Positions 1-7,276 of a DNA stretch of 64,000 nt are shown piece after piece. A model generated the notes under the pieces. The model was not told the DNA's origin. It worked only from the letters and a program-made list of their open reading frames with translations, and made no database searches. Both the position numbers and the translations under genes were made by a program. Source of the stretch: Clostridia bacterium (GTDB lineage: Bacteria; Bacillota; Clostridia; Saccharofermentanales; Saccharofermentanaceae); the NCBI GenBank assembly GCA_024403735.1, contig JAKSRG010000004.1, positions 1 to 64,000 on the forward strand, in the 5' to 3' direction. Positions within the stretch are counted from its first letter, which is position 1. The number at the start of each line of letters is the position of its first letter.

Positions 1-2
1 CA

Positions 3-1325
3 ACACAGTGGTATAACGTTAGAGCTGATATGAAGAATAAGCCAGCTCCACTTCTCAATCCAGGTACTTTGCAGCCAATGACTGCAGAAGAACTTTCAGT
101 TGTATTCTGTGAAGACTTAGTAGCACAGGAACTTGATAACGACACAAAGTTTTTCGATATTCCAGAGGAGATTAGAGAGTACTACAAGACATATCGTCCA
201 TCTCCACTTTGCAGAGCTTATAACCTTGAGAAGGCTCTTGGTACTCCAGCAAAGATTTACTACAAATTCGAAGGTAACAACACATCAGGAAGCCATAAGC
301 TTAATTCTTCTATTGCCCAGGCTTACTACGCTAAGAAGCAGGGTCTTAAGGGTGTAACAACTGAGACAGGTGCTGGTCAGTGGGGTACAGCTCTTTCAAT
401 GGCTTGCTCATACTTTGATCTTGATTGTAAGGTTTACATGGTTAAGTGTTCATACGAACAGAAGCCATTCCGTCGTGAGGTTATGAGAACATACGGCGCT
501 TCAGTTACACCTTCACCATCTACTACAACGGAAGTTGGTAAGAAGATTTTGGCTGAGAACCCTGGTACAACAGGTTCACTTGGTTGTGCTATCTCTGAGG
601 CTGTTGAAGTTGCAGTTGGTTCAGAAGGCTATAGATATGTATTGGGTTCAGTACTTAACCAGGTACTTCTCCATCAGTCAGTTATCGGTCTTGAGACAAA
701 GGCTGCTCTTGATAAGGTAGGTGAGAAGGCTGATATCATCATCGGTTGTGCTGGTGGTGGATCTAACCTCGGTGGTCTCATTGCTCCATTCATGGGTCAG
801 AAGCTCCGTGGAGAAGCTGATTACAGAATTATCGCAGTTGAGCCTGCTTCATGTCCTTCATTTACACGTGGTAAGTATGCATATGACTTCTGTGATACAG
901 GTATGGTATGCCCACTTGCTAAGATGTACACACTTGGTAGTGGATTTATTCCTTCAGCTAACCATGCTGGTGGTCTTAGATATCACGGCATGAGTTCTAC
1001 ACTTTCACAGCTCTATGATGATGGTCTCATGGAAGCAACAAGCGTAGAGCAGACTGCAGTATTTGCAGCAGCTGAGCAGTTCGCAAGAGTTGAGGGTATT
1101 CTCCCAGCACCTGAGAGCTCACACGCAATTAAGGTTGCTATTGATGAGGCTCTTAAGTGTAAGGAAACTGGTGAAGAGAAGACAATCGTATTTGGTCTTA
1201 CAGGTACAGGTTACTTCGATATGTATGCTTATGAGGCATTCCACGATGGAAAGATGACAGATTACATCCCAACAGATGATGATCTCAATAAGAGCCTTGC
1301 TAAGCTTCCAAAGGTAGAACTTTAA
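3..1325 (+). CDS. trpB: TrpB2-type tryptophan synthase beta chain, 5' end outside window
   Basis: PLP enzyme that condenses indole with serine to make tryptophan. The reading frame stays open upstream of the first ATG at position 30, back to the window edge, and those codons read TQWYNVRAD. This matches the conserved WYN N-terminus of TrpB2, so the real start lies before base 1 and the ATG at 30 is internal. The PLP lysine is in GSHKLN (about residue 90 counting from the ATG at 30), and the phosphate-binding loop is GGGSN near residue 240. The motif pattern and long N-terminus mark the TrpB2 branch rather than classical TrpB1. No trpA or other trp gene follows; a terminator comes directly after. 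TrpB2 enzymes without TrpA are usually regarded as indole-salvage enzymes, so that role is inferred here. Confidence 0.93.
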   Translation, partial: TQWYNVRADMKNKPAPLLNPGTLQPMTAEELSVVFCEDLVAQELDNDTKFFDIPEEIREYYKTYRPSPLCRAYNLEKALGTPAKIYYKFEGNNTSGSHKLNSSIAQAYYAKKQGLKGVTTETGAGQWGTALSMACSYFDLDCKVYMVKCSYEQKPFRREVMRTYGASVTPSPSTTTEVGKKILAENPGTTGSLGCAISEAVEVAVGSEGYRYVLGSVLNQVLLHQSVIGLETKAALDKVGEKADIIIGCAGGGSNLGGLIAPFMGQKLRGEADYRIIAVEPASCPSFTRGKYAYDFCDTGMVCPLAKMYTLGSGFIPSANHAGGLRYHGMSSTLSQLYDDGLMEATSVEQTAVFAAAEQFARVEGILPAPESSHAIKVAIDEALKCKETGEEKTIVFGLTGTGYFDMYAYEAFHDGKMTDYIPTDDDLNKSLAKLPKVEL

Positions 1326-1354
1326 TTATTGTTGCCAAACCATAAATTATAGAG

Positions 1355-1387
1355 GCGCCCTATCCTTGTGATAGGGTGTTTCTATTT
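1355..1387 (+). terminator. Intrinsic terminator after trpB2
   Basis: A 10-bp stem (1355-1364 with 1370-1379, including two G-U pairs) closes a 5-nt loop and is followed by a T-rich tract. It ends the trpB2 transcript before the next promoter at 1398. Confidence 0.8.
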
Positions 1388-1397
1388 GAAATAAGTA

Positions 1398-1427
1398 TTG
1401 AAACTATGGCTGATTAATATGTATAAT
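1398..1427 (+). promoter_or_regulatory. Sigma-A-type promoter of the zinc-ribbon gene
   Basis: TTGAAA at 1398-1403 and a perfect TATAAT at 1422-1427 are separated by 18 bp. The predicted transcript start, near 1434, lies downstream of any in-frame start before 1458. This supports the ATG at 1458 as the translation start. Confidence 0.65.
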
Positions 1428-1457
1428 TCATATGTATTTTTATTAGGAGGGATTGTT

Positions 1458-2222
1458 ATGGTATGTAAGAAGTGCAATGCAGAGCTTCCAGAGAATGTTA
1501 AGTTCTGTCCAGAGTGTGGAAGTCCTGTAGAAGTTGAAGAGGTTAAAGAAGTTGTTGAGACTGTTGCTGAAGAAGTAGTTTCAGAGACAGTTGAAGAAGT
1601 TGAAGATAAGGTAGAAGAAGCTAAGAAGGAAGAACCAGTTGTTCTTGCAGGTGATGTAGCTTATGAGATGCCTGAATCAGAAGAGAAGACTGAGGCTCCA
1701 GTAGAGACACCAGTTGTTGCTCCAGTAGAGGCACCTGTTGAGGTACCAGTTGAGACTGCTCCAGTTGCAGCTGCTGTAGTAGCTTCATCATTAGCATCTA
1801 CAGTTGAAGAGGTTAAGACAGAAGTGCCTGTTGTTGAGCCAGAGCCTGTAGTTGAAGGTGATAAAAAGAAGAAACCTTCTCGTAAGGCTGTAAAGGATAA
1901 GAAGAAGTTTGAGAAGCAGGCTAAAATTCAGGAAGTAATTGATGGATTGCCAGCTCAGTATAAGCCAGTATCTACTTCATCTTATTTCTGGTGCGGAATT
2001 CTTTGCTTGCTCCCAGTTATTGGTTTGATCTTTACAATTATTCTTTCATTCACAGGAAGAAATAAGAACCGTAAGAACTTTGCCAAGGCTATTTTCGTAT
2101 GGTATATCATTTGGATTATTCTTGCTTTGATTGCAGGTTTGGTTCTTGCATTTGTATTCCCAGATGCTATGAGCGATATCTTCGATGCAGTTAGCGATAT
2201 CCTTATTGTATTAGGTTTCTAA
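1458..2222 (+). CDS. Zinc-ribbon membrane protein with long Glu/Val/Pro linker
   Basis: A 254-residue protein of unknown function. The N-terminus (MVCKKCNAELPE...FCPECGSP) is a four-cysteine zinc ribbon of the type often annotated as zinc_ribbon_2. It is followed by about 120 residues rich in Glu, Val, Pro and Ala, including repeated PVEAPVEVPVE-like units, then a Lys-rich basic patch. Two hydrophobic helices near the C-terminus (about residues 175-197 and 212-235) anchor it in the membrane. The start at 1458 is preceded by TTAGGAGGG and lies after the promoter; in-frame codons upstream overlap that promoter. It is a single-gene unit, closed by a terminator. Similar zinc-ribbon membrane proteins are common in Clostridia without assigned roles. 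Confidence 0.8.
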   Translation: MVCKKCNAELPENVKFCPECGSPVEVEEVKEVVETVAEEVVSETVEEVEDKVEEAKKEEPVVLAGDVAYEMPESEEKTEAPVETPVVAPVEAPVEVPVETAPVAAAVVASSLASTVEEVKTEVPVVEPEPVVEGDKKKKPSRKAVKDKKKFEKQAKIQEVIDGLPAQYKPVSTSSYFWCGILCLLPVIGLIFTIILSFTGRNKNRKNFAKAIFVWYIIWIILALIAGLVLAFVFPDAMSDIFDAVSDILIVLGF

Positions 2223-2248
2223 TCAATAATTATTAGAATTAGTACTTC

Positions 2249-2283
2249 AAAATCCCGAATCACATGTGGTTCGGGATTTTTTT
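2249..2283 (+). terminator. Intrinsic terminator
   Basis: An 11-bp stem (AAAATCCCGAA at 2249-2259 with TTCGGGATTTT at 2270-2280) is followed by further T residues. It ends the zinc-ribbon gene transcript. Confidence 0.9.
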
Positions 2284-2376
2284 ATGATGCAATAACTAAA
2301 CATTCGTGTTGCTTGTTTGTAACATTGTTATCTTACAATACTAGTACAAATTTGATTTATGGAGTGATTGATTAGT

Positions 2377-3003
2377 ATGCAGGAAGAATTAATATCAAAA
2401 AAGCAATTATTAAGAGCTGCACAGATTTCATATGGTACTTTGTATCGATGGAAGAGAATGAATCTTATTCCAGATGGCTGGTTTATTCATAAGGCTACAA
2501 TCACTGGACAGGAGACATTTTTCCCACGCGAGAAAACACTCGCTAGAATTCAGAGAATCAAAGAATTGAAGAAGGAATTAACAGTTGAGCAGATGCAGGA
2601 ATTATTCTCTGCAAATGTTAGAAGTTTCAGAATTCCTTATAACGATTTCTGCGGATTAAATCTAGTATCTAAGTTGGCAATCACAGCTTTCTCTAGCGTT
2701 TTCCCAGAAAAGAAAGTATTAGATTTTGATGACGTATTTGGAATGTATGTTGTTGATCATTTGATGAAGTTATCAGGTATCTACTTAGAGGATGCTAAGC
2801 AGGTATTACGACTTCTTTGTAAGTATCTTTCAGTTGAAGCAAGTAAGGAATACCAGTTGTTGTTATTAAGAAAACTCGGTGTACCAATGACTGTTCTTGT
2901 TAGAGGTGAAGACGATATTCTCCTTGAGGATAATACAGAAGTAATTGCTTGCGCTAATCTTGTTGAATTTGAAGAGGCTTTGAAAGATCAGCTTATAGCT
3001 TAA
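2377..3003 (+). CDS. YhbD family protein (DUF4004), MerR-like N-terminus
   Basis: A 208-residue protein resembling Bacillus subtilis YhbD. The N-terminus has the family pattern ISKKQLL...ISYGTLYRWKR..LIP, then GQETFFPREK, which looks like a MerR-type winged-helix DNA-binding module. The remainder is alpha-helical and may be an oligomerisation or ligand domain. ATG at 2377 is chosen over an in-frame TTG at 2368 because GGAGTGAT at 2361-2368 is correctly spaced for 2377. It is followed 10 bp later by an ArsR regulator and probably shares its transcript. The function of the family is not established; a role as transcriptional regulator is inferred from the fold. Confidence 0.85.
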   Translation: MQEELISKKQLLRAAQISYGTLYRWKRMNLIPDGWFIHKATITGQETFFPREKTLARIQRIKELKKELTVEQMQELFSANVRSFRIPYNDFCGLNLVSKLAITAFSSVFPEKKVLDFDDVFGMYVVDHLMKLSGIYLEDAKQVLRLLCKYLSVEASKEYQLLLLRKLGVPMTVLVRGEDDILLEDNTEVIACANLVEFEEALKDQLIA

Positions 3004-3013
3004 TGGAGGACCT

Positions 3014-3502
3014 ATGACAGATAACGATATTAAGACAATTGAGATGATGTCGGTTCTCACTGAACCTACAAGAATTAAGATCTTGCAACTTATCAGCAGT
3101 GAAGGTGAGTTATGTGCAAAAAACATCCTTCCAATGTTTCAGATTACTCAGCCAACACTTTCTCATCATCTAAATCTATTAGTTGAGAATGATATTCTTG
3201 TTGCTCGTAAAGATGGTAGATTTACATATTATTCAGTAAATAAAAAGTCAATCGATAGTATTCGAAAACTCATCGATAGCTTAACAGAACCACCAGTAGT
3301 TAGAACTATTAAGCGCCCTGTTGCTACTCCAGTTGCTACTAAACCAAAGGCAACTCCTGTACTAAAGAGAGAGAGTTCTGTACCAGCACCAAAGATTGCT
3401 ATTGCTAGTCCTGATCTTGAAGAGATAAAGAAAACTAAGAAAAAGAAGAAGTCTGAAAAGAAGAAGAAGGACAAAGAAAAAGACAAAAAGAAAAAGAAAT
3501 GA
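3014..3502 (+). CDS. ArsR family regulator with a lysine-rich tail
   Basis: The first 80 residues are an ArsR-type winged helix (LTEPTRIKILQLI, QPTLSHHLNLLVENDILVARKDGRFTYY). The metal-binding ELCVCD motif of ArsR/SmtB is reduced to GELCA, so classical metal sensing through that helix looks lost. The second half is unusual: a Pro/Ala/Thr linker, then a C-terminal run dominated by Lys (about 20 Lys in the last 30 residues). Such a tail could bind DNA or RNA non-specifically. It starts 10 bp after the YhbD-like gene with GGAGG at 3005-3009 and is followed by a terminator, so the two genes appear to form one operon. The target is unknown. Confidence 0.85.
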   Translation: MTDNDIKTIEMMSVLTEPTRIKILQLISSEGELCAKNILPMFQITQPTLSHHLNLLVENDILVARKDGRFTYYSVNKKSIDSIRKLIDSLTEPPVVRTIKRPVATPVATKPKATPVLKRESSVPAPKIAIASPDLEEIKKTKKKKKSEKKKKDKEKDKKKKK

Positions 3503-3525
3503 CATTATCATCACTTCTGTTTTTT

Positions 3526-3563
3526 CCGCCCGCGTTCACCACATTTGCGGGCGGTTTTATTTT
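3526..3563 (+). terminator. Intrinsic terminator after arsR
   Basis: A GC-only 8-bp stem (CCGCCCGC at 3526-3533 with GCGGGCGG at 3547-3554) and a 13-nt loop are followed by TTTTATTTT. It ends the YhbD-like/arsR transcript. Confidence 0.88.
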
Positions 3564-3583
3564 GGAATAATTATAAAAAAGTA

Positions 3584-3612
3584 ATGACAAAAATCACTAG
3601 TTAATTTATAAT
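3584..3612 (+). promoter_or_regulatory. perR promoter
   Basis: ATGACA at 3584-3589 (5 of 6 consensus) and a perfect TATAAT at 3607-3612 are 17 bp apart. The -10 hexamer lies inside the PerR box, so bound repressor would block RNA polymerase. Confidence 0.8.
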
Positions 3613-3621
3613 GATTATAAA
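3605..3621 (+). promoter_or_regulatory. PerR box operator
   Basis: TTTATAATGATTATAAA is a perfect palindrome around one central base. It contains the exact Firmicute PerR consensus TTATAATNATTATAA at 3606-3620. It overlaps the -10 element of the perR promoter, which predicts autorepression and peroxide induction of perR and the rubrerythrin gene. Confidence 0.9.
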
Positions 3622-3641
3622 TTGTATAAAGTGAGAAATAT

Positions 3642-4040
3642 ATGTTAAACGAATCTGAGACAATACTTAGAAACTCTGGTATAAGAGTTACAAAACCAAG
3701 ATTAATCATTTACGACTATATTCTTACAACAATGTCTCATCCAACTTGTGAGGAGATATACGAAGCTCTCAAGGGTGATAATCCATCTTTATCTTTTGCT
3801 ACTGTGTATAACGTTACAGAGAAGTTATTTGAAGAGCAAATGCTTCGTCGTCTTAATTCTCCTACAGGCGAGAGACGTTATGATGCTACTGTCGATTTCC
3901 ATGGACATTTCTATTGTGATGTTTGCGGTAAAGTCAGTGATTTTAAATGTAGTAAGAATGCTGTTGTGTCATCTGTTAAAGGCTTGAATATTCGTAATTT
4001 GGATATTTCTGCTACAGGTGTGTGTTCAAATTGTCAATAA
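3642..4040 (+). CDS. perR: Peroxide-sensing Fur family repressor PerR
   Basis: A 132-residue Fur-superfamily repressor. The N-terminal winged helix contains [11 protein letters not shown], the recognition-helix region. Two CxxC pairs (C92/C95 and C128/C131) form the structural zinc site. All five regulatory metal ligands of B. subtilis PerR can be aligned: H33, D81, H87, H89 and D100. The Asp at the D104-equivalent position, rather than Glu, fits PerR better than Fur. A perfect Per box overlaps its own promoter. The rubrerythrin gene begins 20 bp downstream, so the operon couples the sensor to a peroxidase, as in anaerobic clostridia. Oxidation of the H33 or H87 equivalents by Fe and peroxide would relieve repression (known for the family). 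Confidence 0.93.
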   Translation: MLNESETILRNSGIRVTKPRLIIYDYILTTMSHPTCEEIYEALKGDNPSLSFATVYNVTEKLFEEQMLRRLNSPTGERRYDATVDFHGHFYCDVCGKVSDFKCSKNAVVSSVKGLNIRNLDISATGVCSNCQ

Positions 4041-4060
4041 TTTATTGGAGGTATAAAAAT

Positions 4061-4600
4061 ATGGAACTCAAAGGAACAAAGACAGAAGCTAATTTGCAGG
4101 CAGCATTTGCTGGTGAGTCAATGGCTACAAATAAGTATGCATACTTCGCTTCAATGGCTAAGAAAGAAGGATATGTTCAGATTTCTAATATCTTTACAGA
4201 GACTTCTGGTAATGAGAAGGAGCATGCTAAGCTTTGGTTTAAGGCATTGCATGGTGGTAAGGTTCCATCAACAGTTGAGAATTTGAAGGCTGCTGCAGAT
4301 GGTGAGAATGAAGAGTGGACAGCAATGTATAAGCAGTTTGCTGCTGAAGCTAGAGAAGAAGGATTCAATGATATTGCTGATCTTTTTGATCTTGTTGCAA
4401 GTGTAGAGAAGGAACATGAAGCTCGTTATCGTGAGATTTTGAAGCACCTTGAAGAGGGAATGACATTTAAGCGTGATGGCGTTAAGATTTGGAAGTGCCT
4501 TAATTGTGGTTATATTCACTATGGTGATGAAGCACCAGAGAAGTGCCCATGCTGCAATCATCCAATGGCTTACTTTGAGGAGCAGGCTAAGAACTACTAA
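4061..4600 (+). CDS. rbr: Rubrerythrin
   Basis: A 179-residue non-haem peroxidase that reduces hydrogen peroxide in anaerobes. The N-terminal ferritin-like domain supplies the di-iron ligands ([41 protein letters not shown]). The C-terminal rubredoxin-like domain has CLNCG and CPCC and passes electrons to the di-iron site. The ATG at 4061 follows TTGGAGG at 4045-4051 at normal spacing; upstream in-frame codons lie inside perR. It is the second gene of the perR operon and the probable physiological target of the Per box. Length and domain order are normal for the family. Confidence 0.96.
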   Translation: MELKGTKTEANLQAAFAGESMATNKYAYFASMAKKEGYVQISNIFTETSGNEKEHAKLWFKALHGGKVPSTVENLKAAADGENEEWTAMYKQFAAEAREEGFNDIADLFDLVASVEKEHEARYREILKHLEEGMTFKRDGVKIWKCLNCGYIHYGDEAPEKCPCCNHPMAYFEEQAKNY

Positions 4601-4627
4601 TTTCTCATATAACAATTGATTTAGTCG

Positions 4628-4665
4628 AAAAAAGCGCAGGTAGATTTTATAATCTACTTGCGCTT
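4628..4665 (-). terminator. Terminator of the minus-strand zinc-ribbon gene, overlapping its stop codon
   Basis: A 15-bp stem (4632-4646 with 4651-4665, one G-U) has the 4-nt loop TTAT. On the minus strand a six-base U tract follows (4633 to 4628). The minus-strand stop codon TAA occupies 4649-4647, inside the loop. It may also slow plus-strand transcripts from rubrerythrin, but that side has only a weak T tract. Confidence 0.85.
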
Positions 4666-6011
4666 CCGTTTACGTAGTATTCTTCGTCTACCACTTTAAT
4701 ATCTGTTCCTGAGATATATGCTGAAGCAGGTGCCATAGGTGTAATCTCTTCTTCTGGTGATTTCAATACAAAGAAAGGAAGATCTTTGATTGCTCCGAAT
4801 ATTGTATGAAATCTGTTATCAGATCCTGGAATAGGTGCAAACAATGCTATCAATAGCAGCACTAAGAAAACTGAATCTCCGACAATTAGGTGCGTGAAAA
4901 ATGATTCTCCTTTGCTTATACTTTCAAGGCCTAGAGCAATAGTAAAAAAAGATACTGCCGATAAGTAGACGATGAGGGCAGCTGCATAGACCAGAGCTCT
5001 GCGTAATGCTTGAGCTCGCTTTTTGGCCTTGTTATCTTCAGGTGTTGATCCACTAAATTTACCAGTTTGTCCATTGATAGCAATTTGATAGACAATGCCA
5101 TCATACTCGTAACTTAAAAACCATACAGGGAGTAGAGCATATTTACATGTGAAATTACCTACAGTCATATCATAATTGAAAGGTTTAACAGTTACTTCCT
5201 CGTGATATCTAGCTCGTTCCTCTGCAACATAATTCTGAAATCTTTTTAAAATTTTTTTAGAAAGTGCATTGAAGTCTTCATCATATCTTTCTGAATAATA
5301 ACCCTGGAGGTAAGCAGAATTATAAGTAGCCAATTCATCGTAATCATATGGCTGAATTTGTTCCATTGTTAAGTCGTTAATTTTCAATGACCCGTCGAAT
5401 GGAACTTTTGACATCCTAAATTTACATCTTTTCTGTTTGACTGATAATGAAGAATGCTCGATATTTGCATTATCGATAGTAAAACTACAATCAGAATTAA
5501 CAAGCCAAAATGGTACATATACTGGAGTAAGTTTCTCTATGACAGATTTCTTCATAAAATCTCTTGGGAGGAACTTCTTTTTTGATAAAGATTTAGTATA
5601 TATTTCTGTAGCCTTAGCTTTGTCAATTTTGAATGGAATAATGAGCTCAGGGGAATATGGTCCTGATAATCTCTTGTTTATGATTGCAGGAGAACCACAG
5701 AAAATGCAAAATGATGCAGAAGTATTTTTATCTGCGATGATACTAGCACCACAACTATTACAAGTGATTTCGTGCTTAGTGAATTCATCTTCTTCGATGA
5801 ATTCAGAAGGAAGCGAATCAAGAATTGAATCGGAAATCTCAAAAAGCATAGGATCATATGATCTACCACATGAAGTGCAGACGAGTTTTTGTGTTGCTGA
5901 GTCAAAGTAAATGTTTGATGCGCAGCCTGGACATTTATGTGTATCTGCTGTAGCAGAGATTGTGTGAGAATTTTCAAATTTTTGTTTAATTGCATCATCC
6001 CAAAGTGCCAT
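4647..6011 (-). CDS. TFIIB-type zinc-ribbon membrane protein
   Basis: A 454-residue conserved hypothetical protein. Two zinc ribbons lie near the N-terminus: C27/C30 with C45/C48, and C84/C87 with C102/C105. The first resembles the ribbons annotated as TFIIB-type or RNA polymerase subunit P. A central region of about 220 residues follows, containing IIPFKIDKAKA and VYVPFWLV, which is typical of this Clostridial family. Two membrane helices lie at about 340-365 and 378-400. ATG at 6011 is chosen because AGGAGGA sits 6 nt upstream; an in-frame ATG six codons earlier overlaps this ribosome site. The family is widespread in Clostridia and uncharacterised; no enzymatic motif was recognised. Confidence 0.82.
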   Translation of the reverse strand: MALWDDAIKQKFENSHTISATADTHKCPGCASNIYFDSATQKLVCTSCGRSYDPMLFEISDSILDSLPSEFIEEDEFTKHEITCNSCGASIIADKNTSASFCIFCGSPAIINKRLSGPYSPELIIPFKIDKAKATEIYTKSLSKKKFLPRDFMKKSVIEKLTPVYVPFWLVNSDCSFTIDNANIEHSSLSVKQKRCKFRMSKVPFDGSLKINDLTMEQIQPYDYDELATYNSAYLQGYYSERYDEDFNALSKKILKRFQNYVAEERARYHEEVTVKPFNYDMTVGNFTCKYALLPVWFLSYEYDGIVYQIAINGQTGKFSGSTPEDNKAKKRAQALRRALVYAAALIVYLSAVSFFTIALGLESISKGESFFTHLIVGDSVFLVLLLIALFAPIPGSDNRFHTIFGAIKDLPFFVLKSPEEEITPMAPASAYISGTDIKVVDEEYYVNGSASRL

Positions 6012-6040
6012 ATGTCTTCCTCCTATCATTTCACAATTTC

Positions 6041-6049
6041 ATAATATCA
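6041..6049 (-). promoter_or_regulatory. Extended -10 promoter candidate
   Basis: On the minus strand TGATATTAT forms an extended -10 (TGN plus TATTAT) about 30 bp before the start codon of the minus-strand zinc-ribbon gene. No convincing -35 was found, which is acceptable for extended -10 promoters. Confidence 0.45.
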
Positions 6050-6110
6050 TAGTTTGTATCTATTAATTCGCATATGAAGTAGGGAATAGAAGGATTAATC
6101 TAGTTTTAAG

Positions 6111-6146
6111 GCAAAGAAAAAGACTGGCTCGAAAAGAACCAGTCTT
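6111..6146 (-). terminator. Terminator after mscL
   Basis: On the minus strand an 8-bp stem (AAGACTGG paired between 6120-6127 and 6139-6146) with two further inner pairs is followed by TTTTCTTT. It ends the P-loop gene/mscL transcript. Confidence 0.82.
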
Positions 6147-6169
6147 ATAACTTTTAGATTATTAAGCAA

Positions 6170-6613
6170 TTACTTCTTTGCCAAAGCATCTCTGATTTCT
6201 GTAAGGAGCTTAACCTCTTCACTTGGCTCAGCTGGTGCCTCTTCTGCAGCAGCTTCTTCCTTCTTTTTGAGTTCCTCGATTTTCTTAGTACTCTTCTGAA
6301 TGATTGTGATAACTGCAAAGATACAAATTGCAATGATAAAGAATTCCAAAATAGTATTGATGAACTGACCATAAAGAATAGCAACTTCTGGTGTTGTAAC
6401 TTCTCCGGCTGCATCTAATACTTCAGGAGTAATAACGTACTTCATATCCTTGAAGTCTACACCTGATGTAGCACTTCCAAGAGCTGGCATAATGATGTCG
6501 TTAACGAGTGATGTAACAATCTTACCGAAAGCACCACCGATGATAACGCCGACAGCCATATCCATTACGTTACCCTTACTAATGAAATCCTTAAAATCTT
6601 TAACTAACCCCAT
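6170..6613 (-). CDS. mscL: Large-conductance mechanosensitive channel MscL
   Basis: A 147-residue inner-membrane channel that opens under membrane tension to release solutes during hypo-osmotic shock; the active form is a homopentamer. The N-terminal amphipathic helix (MGLVKDFKDFISKGNVMDMAVGV) and the pore-lining TM1 motif GGAFGKIVTSLVNDIIMP are diagnostic. TM2 is FINTILEFFIIAICIFAVITI. The C-terminal cytoplasmic helix is Lys/Glu-rich with an Ala/Glu/Pro linker (EEAAAEEAPAEP). An AGAGG ribosome site lies 7 nt before the ATG. It lies 31 bp downstream of the small P-loop ATPase gene on the same strand with no terminator between, so the two are probably co-transcribed. Confidence 0.96.
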   Translation of the reverse strand: MGLVKDFKDFISKGNVMDMAVGVIIGGAFGKIVTSLVNDIIMPALGSATSGVDFKDMKYVITPEVLDAAGEVTTPEVAILYGQFINTILEFFIIAICIFAVITIIQKSTKKIEELKKKEEAAAEEAPAEPSEEVKLLTEIRDALAKK

Positions 6614-6644
6614 CTTTAAAACCTCTTTTACTTAAAAGTATTCA

Positions 6645-7052
6645 TTATAAATACTGCTTAACGCCTTCTGGTAAAGAAACAACGCTATTGCTAACAACGA
6701 TTGTAGCAATAATTGAAGATTTTTCAAGGAATGCATTGAGAGAAGTTAAGAATTCTTCAATTCCATCGATATTTTCTGAACTGATAACCTTTCTTACGCT
6801 ATCAATATAAATGTGTGTCAAATCATAATCCTTAGAACAAATACCAGCGATGAAAGCAAGAAGCTGATCAAAACCCTTAACTGGATACTCTTCCATATTG
6901 ATAAGTCTTACATTGTGCTTCAACAACTGGTCGAGACGGTTACCACGCTCGATGCATACTACGTTGTTATCTTCTGTTGCAACTGCGTTGATTGCTTCAA
7001 CAAGTGTTGCTGTCTTTCCTGTTCCTTTTTCACCTGCAATAATCTTAATCAT
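6645..7052 (-). CDS. Small P-loop ATPase-like protein
   Basis: A 135-residue protein with a Walker A motif at the N-terminus (AGEKGTGKTAT, Lys13 and Thr14). HIYIDS near residue 80 could serve as Walker B. There is no helicase, kinase or transporter signature, and the protein is barely a single P-loop domain. Similar short proteins in Clostridia are usually annotated only as ATP-binding or, loosely, as twitching-motility related; I see nothing that supports motility. The start has GGAGAGA 7 nt upstream. It is divergent from rimP and precedes mscL. Substrate and role are unknown. Confidence 0.75.
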   Translation of the reverse strand: MIKIIAGEKGTGKTATLVEAINAVATEDNNVVCIERGNRLDQLLKHNVRLINMEEYPVKGFDQLLAFIAGICSKDYDLTHIYIDSVRKVISSENIDGIEEFLTSLNAFLEKSSIIATIVVSNSVVSLPEGVKQYL

Positions 7053-7179
7053 AATAGTTCTCTCCTTTGCATTGGAATTCTAATTGAGTATATTTTATAT
7101 GATTTTTGGTATAATTTGAATAGTTTAAGAGGTAAAAAATAAGTATTTTTTGTGAAGATTTAACAGAACGTTATGAGGT

Positions 7180-7208
7180 TTGCTATATATATGTATATAT
7201 GGTAAAAT
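7180..7208 (+). promoter_or_regulatory. rimP-nusA operon promoter
   Basis: TTGCTA at 7180-7185 and TAAAAT at 7203-7208 are separated by exactly 17 bp. Transcription would begin near 7215 and run about 20 nt before reaching the leader hairpin at 7235. Confidence 0.65.
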
Positions 7209-7234
7209 TATTGCATTCTATGAGTTACTTTTAG

Positions 7235-7259
7235 AAACGGGCTTTCGGGTCCGTTTTTT
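7235..7259 (+). terminator. Leader terminator upstream of rimP
   Basis: AAACGG (7235-7240) pairs with CCGTTT (7251-7256), with further weak pairs inside, and is followed by a run of T to 7259. It lies between the predicted promoter and the rimP ribosome site, so it terminates or attenuates the operon rather than an upstream gene, which is divergent. Confidence 0.65.
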
Positions 7260-7276
7260 GTATATAAGGAGGAAAA

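Noticed and set aside
30..1325. ATG at 30 as the start of trpB2
   Set aside because: The frame is open to the window edge, and the upstream codons encode the conserved WYN segment of TrpB2, so the true start lies outside.
5437..5910. 157-residue plus-strand frame inside the minus-strand zinc-ribbon gene
   Set aside because: It has no ribosome site and overlaps entirely a convincing gene on the other strand with conserved CxxC motifs.
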